DNA of 12,657 bases, from NCBI GenBank assembly GCA_024404435.1, contig JAKSPW010000020.1, positions 1 through 12,657 on the forward strand. The letters are read 5' to 3'. Below the pieces are notes generated by a model. That model had not been told where the DNA came from, made no database searches, and worked only from the letters and a program-made list of their open reading frames with translations. The position numbers and the translations under genes were made by a program. This DNA is from Clostridia bacterium. Its GTDB lineage: Bacteria > Bacillota > Clostridia > Oscillospirales > CAG-272. The first letter of the stretch is position 1; each line of letters opens with the position of its first letter. This document shows positions 7,889 to 12,657 of this stretch, one piece after another.

Positions 7889-8608
7889 TCAGAGATCAAC
7901 TTCGGTATAGTCTCTTGCGATCTTCACGGGGATGCCGAGCTTGCTTTCGAGTGCCATCAGGCGGCCGACCTTGTTGTCGGTGTAGTGGTTGAAGACGAGC
8001 AGACCGAAGTCGCAGCCCGCAAATCCGTCCTCGCACTGCTGAGGCTCGACGTGTGCGTTCTCGCAGACGACGACGTCGTAGTGCTCGGTGTGGATGGAAT
8101 CCGGGAAGTCGGTGCGCGCAGAGTTCATGTCGCCGCTGAAGAGGATCTTCTTGCCCTCGCAGGTGACGATGAAGCCGTGGGACGAACCCGTGTGCGGGGT
8201 CGGGAAAGCCTCAACCTTGATTATGCCGTCGTCGAAAACGGGGCCGTTTTCGTATTTTGCAAATCTCACGCCGTCCTCACGGAGAGTAACGTCGTTTGCT
8301 CTGTGCCAGTTCCTTATTGCGTCGACACCGTCAGTCTTCGGCAGGAAAATGTCAACGCTCACGTCCGTGAAGTACCAGCTTGCGAGAGCCGTGAACGGGA
8401 TGAGTCCGTCGGTGTGGTCGTTGTGCATGTGAGTGATGAAAACAGCCTTGACGTCGGAAATTTTGCGTCCCATCGTCCTGAGGTCGTCTATCACCATGAT
8501 GCCCATGTCGATGAAATAGATGTTCCCGCCCGCCTCGATCATCGTGCAGGACATTCTTCTGTTTGCCTCCGGCAAGCCGTGGCTCGTTCCGAGAAATCTG
8601 AGTTTCAT
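7889..8608 (-). CDS. MBL-fold metal-dependent hydrolase (RNase Z-like)
   Basis: This 239-residue, apparently cytoplasmic protein (no signal peptide) has a two-zinc metallo-beta-lactamase fold. The start MKLRFLGTSHG is the first strand typical of the RNase Z/PhnP-like branch. The metal ligands are visible: THMHNDH (His60, His62, Asp64, His65), His139 or His144 in TPHTGSSH, Asp160 in FSGDMNSA and His208 in FNHYTD. This branch includes phosphodiesterases and assorted hydrolases. It is not a secreted beta-lactamase, and it lacks the long exosite arm expected of a true tRNA 3' endonuclease, so substrate and role remain open. AAGGAGA at 8616-8622 supports the ATG. It is the first gene of a two-gene operon with the SLH beta-helix protein, and no functional link between the two is obvious. 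Confidence 0.85.
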   Translation of the reverse strand: MKLRFLGTSHGLPEANRRMSCTMIEAGGNIYFIDMGIMVIDDLRTMGRKISDVKAVFITHMHNDHTDGLIPFTALASWYFTDVSVDIFLPKTDGVDAIRNWHRANDVTLREDGVRFAKYENGPVFDDGIIKVEAFPTPHTGSSHGFIVTCEGKKILFSGDMNSARTDFPDSIHTEHYDVVVCENAHVEPQQCEDGFAGCDFGLLVFNHYTDNKVGRLMALESKLGIPVKIARDYTEVDL

Positions 8609-8643
8609 GGTTTTGTCTCCTTATGAGCTTTGTTGTCAGTTTG

Positions 8644-8672
8644 ATTTTAACACAAAAACGGCTTTTTTTCAA
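8644..8672 (-). promoter_or_regulatory. sigma-A-type promoter of the MBL/SLH operon
   Basis: On the minus strand, TTGAAA (8672-8667), a 17-bp spacer and TAAAAT (8649-8644) form a near-consensus promoter. Transcription would start about 28 bases before the MBL-hydrolase ATG. It diverges from the promoter at 8752-8780. The stretch between them (8673-8751) is AT-rich with a few weak inverted repeats and no gene. Confidence 0.7.
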
Positions 8673-8751
8673 TAAACCCAACCGCAAAATGTGGTTTTCA
8701 CCAAAAAAACGTGCCGCTCTTTGGCGATAACGACGAAAAAAACGTTTTCGC

Positions 8752-8780
8752 TTGAAAAGAATAGGAAAAGAAGTTATAAT
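8752..8780 (+). promoter_or_regulatory. sigma-A-type promoter of the duplicated surface-protein genes
   Basis: TTGAAA (8752-8757), a 17-bp spacer and a perfect TATAAT (8775-8780). Transcription would start near 8787, giving a leader of about 40 bases with CGGAGGT at 8811-8817. It lies outside the duplicated unit, so only the first gene copy has this promoter. Confidence 0.75.
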
Positions 8781-8827
8781 ACTTGTAAGTTTAATAACAA
8801 AAATTCAATTCGGAGGTAATTGTTCAT

Positions 8828-9964
8828 ATGAAAAAAACACTGGCACTTATTCTGACTGCGCTTCTTGCGGTGTCACTTACACTTGCGGTGTCCGCCGGCG
8901 CGTATAATCCCGCGGGCGGCTGCAAGACGGCTGTCAACGTCTGCAAGGCAGATCCCGCCGCCGTCGTCAAGGACGGCATCATCGGCGAGGGCGAATATCG
9001 CGAGATCGAAGTCAACCGCGATCCCGATGCGACCGACCTCATGCTCTCCTACCTCAACGCAGCTCAGTATACACAGGCAGAAGATTTTTTGCAGAACGTA
9101 CACTTCTACACGTCGTGGGACGAGATCCACGGACTGAATTTCGCCATCGTGTCAACGCTTCTTGAAGACCCGTGGTGCGAGACTCCGCTTCCCGCTCCGA
9201 ATGCCGGCGACGGCTTCCTCTTCCAGTTCGGCTCAATGTACAGAGTCTGCGCGTCGGAAGAGAACAAGAGCCTTGTTAACCGCGGTATCGGCATCAACAC
9301 CACGACGGGCGAGATCCTTATCGGTGACTACGACGAGAACGGCTATACGGGTTCTCTCGACCTGCAGGCAGGGCGTGACTACACCGTCGCCGTCAACGGC
9401 AGAACGGTCACGTATGAATTCTCATATCCTCTCGCATCCGTAGTCAAAGCCGAAAACATCGTCGACGGTGCTCCGACCGAAGGCTACACGGTATGGATCG
9501 ACCTTACCGCAACGGGCGGAAGTGTCGGCAGAGAGCAGGAAAACGGCGCGATAACTTATGCAATATCGCTCGGTGACTCCGGATACATGGCAACGTGGAA
9601 TCAGTTCACCGAGCCGTCACATGCAAAGGCGGTCTTCACGAACGATCCCGTAGTCGAGGCAGCACCCGACACGACGACGGACGCAGATATTGATCAGCCC
9701 TCGTCCGGCGGAGATTCGGAAACACCCGGCACGGAAGACACGACCGGCCCCGTCGACACCGATAACGGACAGAGCGAAACGACCGAAACGAAGGGCACCG
9801 AGCCCGTCGCTCCGAAGGAAAACAACGTCCCGACCGATACGACGAGCAGCGAGACCGCAAAGGAAAGCGGCAAGGCTCCGGCAACGGCAGACCCGATCGT
9901 GACAGCAGCTCTCGTTTCCGGCGTATCCGCACTCGGCTTCACCTTCTGCAAAAAGAGAAAATAA
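8828..9964 (+). CDS. secreted CBM9/DOMON-like surface protein, copy 1
   Basis: This 378-residue protein starts with a signal peptide, MKKTLALILTALLAV...SAGA (1-25). Residues about 45-272 form a beta-rich domain opening with VVKDGIIGEGEY and containing NFAIVSTLL and a later TYEFSYPL strand. This is the layout of CBM9/DOMON-like sugar-binding domains in clostridial surface proteins, a moderate-confidence assignment. Residues 279-349 are a Thr/Asp/Glu/Ser/Pro-rich linker without large hydrophobics, suited to crossing the cell wall. The end is A350-P-A-T-A-D355, a hydrophobic stretch 356-374 and the tail CKKRK. That arrangement is a sortase-type sorting signal with APATA in place of LPxTG. CGGAGGT at 8811-8817 is the ribosome site. 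It has its own promoter at 8752-8780. Copy 2 differs only at residues 19 and 21. A role as a wall-anchored glycan-binding protein is inferred; no catalytic motif is visible. Confidence 0.85.
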   Translation: MKKTLALILTALLAVSLTLAVSAGAYNPAGGCKTAVNVCKADPAAVVKDGIIGEGEYREIEVNRDPDATDLMLSYLNAAQYTQAEDFLQNVHFYTSWDEIHGLNFAIVSTLLEDPWCETPLPAPNAGDGFLFQFGSMYRVCASEENKSLVNRGIGINTTTGEILIGDYDENGYTGSLDLQAGRDYTVAVNGRTVTYEFSYPLASVVKAENIVDGAPTEGYTVWIDLTATGGSVGREQENGAITYAISLGDSGYMATWNQFTEPSHAKAVFTNDPVVEAAPDTTTDADIDQPSSGGDSETPGTEDTTGPVDTDNGQSETTETKGTEPVAPKENNVPTDTTSSETAKESGKAPATADPIVTAALVSGVSALGFTFCKKRK

Positions 9965-9999
9965 TCATAAAAGCTGCGAATGATTTTTCCCGGAACCTC

Positions 10000-10033
10000 T
10001 TGAAAAAGAGAAAAAAATACACTATCACATAAT
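10000..10033 (+). promoter_or_regulatory. degraded promoter copy between the duplicated genes
   Basis: TTGAAA at 10000-10005 is followed 17 bases on by TATCAC (10023-10028), overlapping CATAAT (10028-10033). In the second unit the matching sequence reads TATCAT/TATAAT and serves as the putative promoter of the oxidoreductase gene. The one C-for-T change at 10028 weakens both -10 options here, so copy 2 is probably transcribed mainly by read-through from copy 1. Confidence 0.3.
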
Positions 10034-10050
10034 CGGAGGTAATTGTTCAT

Positions 10051-11187
10051 ATGAAAAAAACGCTGGCACTTATTCTGACTGCGCTTCTCGCGGTGTCCTT
10101 GACAATTGCGGCCTCCGCCGGCGCATATAATCCCGCGGGCGGCTGCAAGACGGCTGTCAACGTCTGCAAGGCAGATCCCGCCGCCGTCGTCAAGGACGGC
10201 ATCATCGGCGAGGGCGAATATCGCGAGATCGAAGTCAACCGCGATCCCGATGCGACCGACCTCATGCTCTCCTACCTCAACGCAGCTCAGTATACACAGG
10301 CAGAAGATTTTTTGCAGAACGTACACTTCTACACGTCGTGGGACGAGATCCACGGACTGAATTTCGCCATCGTGTCAACGCTTCTTGAAGACCCGTGGTG
10401 CGAGACTCCGCTTCCCGCTCCGAATGCCGGCGACGGCTTCCTCTTCCAGTTCGGCTCAATGTACAGAGTCTGCGCGTCGGAAGAGAACAAGAGCCTTGTT
10501 AACCGCGGTATCGGCATCAACACCACGACGGGCGAGATCCTTATCGGTGACTACGACGAGAACGGCTATACGGGTTCTCTCGACCTGCAGGCAGGGCGTG
10601 ACTACACCGTCGCCGTCAACGGCAGAACGGTCACGTATGAATTCTCATATCCTCTCGCATCCGTAGTCAAAGCCGAAAACATCGTCGACGGTGCTCCGAC
10701 CGAAGGCTACACGGTATGGATCGACCTTACCGCAACGGGCGGAAGTGTCGGCAGAGAGCAGGAAAACGGCGCGATAACTTATGCAATATCGCTCGGTGAC
10801 TCCGGATACATGGCAACGTGGAATCAGTTCACCGAGCCGTCACATGCAAAGGCGGTCTTCACGAACGATCCCGTAGTCGAGGCAGCACCCGACACGACGA
10901 CGGACGCAGATATTGATCAGCCCTCGTCCGGCGGAGATTCGGAAACACCCGGCACGGAAGACACGACCGGCCCCGTCGACACCGATAACGGACAGAGCGA
11001 AACGACCGAAACGAAGGGCACCGAGCCCGTCGCTCCGAAGGAAAACAACGTCCCGACCGATACGACGAGCAGCGAGACCGCAAAGGAAAGCGGCAAGGCT
11101 CCGGCAACGGCAGACCCGATCGTGACAGCAGCTCTCGTTTCCGGCGTATCCGCACTCGGCTTCACCTTCTGCAAAAAGAGAAAATAA
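10051..11187 (+). CDS. secreted CBM9/DOMON-like surface protein, copy 2
   Basis: This 378-residue paralogue is identical to copy 1 except for Leu19Ile and Val21Ala in the signal peptide. Both changes are conservative and keep the hydrophobic core. At DNA level it carries nine substitutions within codons 4-25 and, by eye, none in the remaining codons. The mature domain, linker and APATA-type sorting signal are therefore the same. CGGAGGT at 10034-10040 is the ribosome site. It starts 86 bases after the copy 1 stop and has only a degraded promoter of its own, so the pair is likely one transcript. The second copy mainly raises dosage unless the signal-peptide changes alter export or expression. 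Confidence 0.85.
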   Translation: MKKTLALILTALLAVSLTIAASAGAYNPAGGCKTAVNVCKADPAAVVKDGIIGEGEYREIEVNRDPDATDLMLSYLNAAQYTQAEDFLQNVHFYTSWDEIHGLNFAIVSTLLEDPWCETPLPAPNAGDGFLFQFGSMYRVCASEENKSLVNRGIGINTTTGEILIGDYDENGYTGSLDLQAGRDYTVAVNGRTVTYEFSYPLASVVKAENIVDGAPTEGYTVWIDLTATGGSVGREQENGAITYAISLGDSGYMATWNQFTEPSHAKAVFTNDPVVEAAPDTTTDADIDQPSSGGDSETPGTEDTTGPVDTDNGQSETTETKGTEPVAPKENNVPTDTTSSETAKESGKAPATADPIVTAALVSGVSALGFTFCKKRK

Positions 11188-11222
11188 TCATAAAAGCTGC
11201 GAATGATTTTTCCCGGAACCTC

Positions 11223-11256
11223 TTGAAAAAGAGAGAAAAATACACTATCATATAAT
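11223..11256 (+). promoter_or_regulatory. probable promoter of the Gfo/Idh/MocA gene
   Basis: TTGAAA (11223-11228), a 17-bp spacer and TATCAT (11246-11251, five of six). A perfect TATAAT overlaps at 11251-11256 but lies 22 bases from the -35. The element occupies the end of duplicated unit 2 and leaves a leader of about 40 bases before the ATG at 11299. Confidence 0.5.
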
Positions 11257-11298
11257 CTGAAAATACCCGCATACGCGGACAAAAGAAAGGCGATAAAC

Positions 11299-12390
11299 AT
11301 GATCAGTCCCAACGAAAAAATCAGAATAGGTATCATCGGCTGCGGCGGCATCGCAAACGGAAAGCACATGCCCTCGCTGAAGAAGCTTCCCGACGTTGAA
11401 ATGGTCGCTTTCTGCGACATCATCGTAGAGAGAGCAGAGAAAGCAAAGGCAAACTACGGTACGCCGGATGCAGCCGTTTACGAAGATTATAAGAAGCTCC
11501 TCGAGGACAAGACGATCGACGTAGTTCACGTCTGCACACCGAACAGAGCTCACAGCTTCATCACGGTCGACGCTCTTGAAGCAGGCAAGCACGTCATGTG
11601 CGAGAAGCCGATGGCGATCAACTCCGCTGAGGCTCTCAAGATGCTCGAAGCAGCAAAGAGAACGGGCAAGACGCTCACGATCGGTTATCAGAACCGTCAG
11701 ACTGCCGGCGCTCAGTACCTCAAGAACGAGGCACTCGCAGGCACGTTCGGCGACATCTACTATGCAAGAGCACTCGCACTCCGCCGCAGAGCAGTCCCGA
11801 CGTGGGGCGTGTTCCTGAACGAGTACGAGCAGGGCGGCGGTCCGCTGATCGACATCGGAACCCACGCGCTTGACCTGACTCTCTGGACGATGGACAACTA
11901 CAAGCCGAAGTACTGCCTCGGCACGTCCTATCATTCACTCAACAATCAGACTCATACGGCGAACGCATGGGGCGACTGGGATCCCGAGAAGTTCACGGTC
12001 GAGGACTGCGCGTTCGGCTTCGTCGTGATGGAGAACGGTGCTACCGTTTCCGTTGAGTCTTCATGGGCACTCAACTGCCTCGACACACACGAAGCAACGA
12101 CGATCGTCTGCGGCACGAAGGCAGGCGGCGACCTCATCAACGGTGTCCGCATCAACGGTGTCCGTCAGGGACGTCAGTATTCGTACTCACCCAACCTCGA
12201 AGCAGGCGGCGTGGCATTCTACGACGGTGACGGCGACGCAGACCCGTCCGCTATCGAAGCACGTCAGTGGATCGCAGCTCTGAGAAACGGCACGCAGCCG
12301 TGCGTTCTCCCCGAGCAGGCTTACACCGTAACGAGGATCCTCGAGGGTATCTACACCTCCGCAAAGACCGGAACGATCTTCACATTCTAA
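11299..12390 (+). CDS. Gfo/Idh/MocA-family NAD(P)-dependent oxidoreductase
   Basis: This 363-residue cytoplasmic dehydrogenase has the length usual for the family. The N-terminal Rossmann fold shows IRIGIIGCGGIANGKHMP (8-25) with the GxGGxA dinucleotide motif, and the strand end VAFCD (36-40). The family's EKP motif is CEKPMAIN (Glu102, Lys103, Pro104), with Lys103 as the catalytic lysine. The C-terminal alpha/beta domain carries GGGPLIDIGTHALDLTLW, in which Asp185 and His189 are the usual active-site pair. Such enzymes oxidise or reduce sugars, inositols or related polyols, and some act in glycoside breakdown; the substrate cannot be assigned. The ribosome site is AGAAAGG (11284-11290). It follows the duplicated surface-protein genes on the same strand with a 111-base gap, has its own promoter and ends in a strong terminator, so it may be a single-gene unit that also receives read-through. 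Confidence 0.92.
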   Translation: MISPNEKIRIGIIGCGGIANGKHMPSLKKLPDVEMVAFCDIIVERAEKAKANYGTPDAAVYEDYKKLLEDKTIDVVHVCTPNRAHSFITVDALEAGKHVMCEKPMAINSAEALKMLEAAKRTGKTLTIGYQNRQTAGAQYLKNEALAGTFGDIYYARALALRRRAVPTWGVFLNEYEQGGGPLIDIGTHALDLTLWTMDNYKPKYCLGTSYHSLNNQTHTANAWGDWDPEKFTVEDCAFGFVVMENGATVSVESSWALNCLDTHEATTIVCGTKAGGDLINGVRINGVRQGRQYSYSPNLEAGGVAFYDGDGDADPSAIEARQWIAALRNGTQPCVLPEQAYTVTRILEGIYTSAKTGTIFTF

Positions 12391-12392
12391 TT

Positions 12393-12419
12393 AAAAAAGA
12401 GCCGCAAGGCTCTTTTTTT
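12393..12419 (+). terminator. intrinsic terminator of the oxidoreductase gene
   Basis: The stem AAAAAAGAGCC (12393-12403) and GGCTCTTTTTT (12408-12418) closes on the loop GCAA and runs into seven Ts. It follows the stop codon by two bases. The hairpin array begins one base after the T-run. Confidence 0.92.
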
Positions 12420-12420
12420 A

Positions 12421-12534
12421 TGCTCTTGTGCACGGCACAAGAGCATATTATGAACTTTCGCTGTGCGAAAGTTCAATTCATGCGCGAAGCGCAATTCATG
12501 ACGAAGTCAATTCATGCGGCACAGCCGCAATTCA
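12421..12534. repeat. array of five triloop hairpins with 5-nt linkers
   Basis: Five perfect hairpins stand head to tail. H1 is TGCTCTTGTGC-ACG-GCACAAGAGCA (12421-12445). H2 is TGAACTTTCGC-TGT-GCGAAAGTTCA (12451-12475). H3 is TGCGC-GAA-GCGCA (12481-12493). H4 is TGAC-GAA-GTCA (12499-12509). H5 is TGCGGC-ACA-GCCGCA (12515-12529). Stems are 11, 11, 5, 4 and 6 bp with no mismatch. Every loop is three bases, and every hairpin starts with TG and ends with CA. Linkers are exactly five bases: TATTA, then ATTCA after each of H2-H5. Stem sequences differ between hairpins while pairing is kept, so structure rather than sequence appears conserved. I do not recognise a named repeat family, and the function is unknown. 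Confidence 0.9.
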
Positions 12535-12657
12535 TCTTTTAATGTACGGATCTTGCTGCACGAAGCCGGGAAAGTAACCGGTTGGAGCCGCGCCGCTTGA
12601 TGTTAAATTCGCACGGCGACCCGCCGAAATCCCGCATGATTTTTTGTTTTAGACGCT
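12535..12657. other. right-edge stretch without a supportable gene
   Basis: No ribosome site or recognisable gene is seen. On the minus strand a 32-residue Arg-rich frame (ATG at 12637, stop at 12541-12539) lacks a Shine-Dalgarno sequence. A second minus-strand frame, without a start codon, reads through to the last ATTCA linker. Plus-strand details are the palindrome AACCGGTT, a small CGGCG-ACC-CGCCG hairpin and a T-rich run near 12640-12650. It may be the end of an element cut by the window edge. Confidence 0.4.

Larger units (their letters stand above)
8810..10034 (+). repeat. tandem duplication, unit 1 (period 1,223 bp)
   Basis: The sequence from 8810 to 10034 recurs at 10033-11257. The unit holds the ribosome site, a whole gene and about 70 downstream bases. 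The two copies share only TC at the junction (10033-10034), consistent with a duplication at very short homology. I count 11 substitutions: nine at 8839-8902 and two in the tail (10012, 10028). By eye the rest is identical. Confidence 0.93.
10033..11257 (+). repeat. tandem duplication, unit 2
   Basis: This is the second copy of the 1,223-bp unit, directly abutting unit 1. Homology with unit 1 stops after TC at 11256-11257. Upstream of 10033 and downstream of 11257 the flanks are unrelated, so the duplication has exactly two units in this window. Confidence 0.93.

Noticed and set aside
7889..8608. Beta-lactamase controlled by the nearby blaI
   Set aside because: The protein lacks a signal peptide and belongs to the RNase Z/PhnP-like branch; it is 7 kb away with its own promoter and no matching operator.
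9963..9988. Terminator after surface-protein copy 1 (and the same at 11186-11211 after copy 2)
   Set aside because: AATCAT...ATGATT gives only a 6-bp AT-rich stem with an 11-base loop before five Ts; too weak to call.
12421..12534. CRISPR array
   Set aside because: The constant part is only five bases, the spacing varies, the variable parts are self-complementary, and no cas gene is near.
12267..12542. 91-residue plus-strand frame over the end of the oxidoreductase gene and the hairpins
   Set aside because: It runs through a strong terminator and perfect hairpins, overlaps a clear gene and has no family resemblance.
12548..12600. Riboswitch or tRNA-like element at the right edge
   Set aside because: Short matches such as GAAGCCGGGAAAG recall cobalamin riboswitch pieces, but the core fold and remaining conserved blocks are missing, and no cloverleaf can be drawn.

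Overview
The window looks like a chromosomal piece of an anaerobic, gut- or rumen-type member of the Clostridia (Firmicutes). This rests on strong AGGAGG-type ribosome binding sites, sigma-A-like promoters, an S-layer-homology (SLH) protein, a C-terminal cell-wall sorting-type signal, an oxygen-sensitive glycyl radical enzyme, and a BlaI repressor next to a broken blaR1. Codon use is fairly GC-rich with AT-rich intergenic spacers. I cannot name a genus.

Layout, left to right. (1) 3-807, minus strand: blaI (363-725) with its own promoter and a 16-bp perfect palindrome in its leader, followed by a decayed blaR1 remnant (3-356). (2) 826-4973, plus strand: a tightly packed three-gene operon of SGNH/GDSL esterase, aldo/keto reductase and glycyl radical enzyme, ending in a strong, probably bidirectional, terminator. 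(3) 4981-8672, minus strand: a two-gene operon of an MBL-fold hydrolase followed by a 950-residue secreted SLH plus beta-helix protein resembling GH141-type glycoside hydrolases. A small CTTAAG tandem repeat lies in the convergent gap. (4) 8752-11257, plus strand: two almost identical 378-residue secreted proteins (CBM9/DOMON-like domain, Thr/Asp/Glu-rich linker, APATA sorting-like signal), formed by a 1,223-bp tandem duplication. (5) 11223-12419: a Gfo/Idh/MocA oxidoreductase with its own promoter and terminator. (6) 12421-12534: five consecutive perfect hairpins, each with a 3-nt loop and separated by 5-nt linkers (four of them ATTCA). The last 120 bases hold no gene I can support.

Together the genes suggest glycan use at the cell surface (SLH-anchored beta-helix enzyme, anchored binding proteins, esterase) and anaerobic processing of a sugar-derived product (aldo/keto reductase, glycyl radical enzyme, Gfo/Idh/MocA dehydrogenase). 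The substrate is not shown by the sequence. The least explained structure is the hairpin array at 12421-12534. Next comes the island of divergence confined to the signal-peptide codons of two otherwise identical genes.
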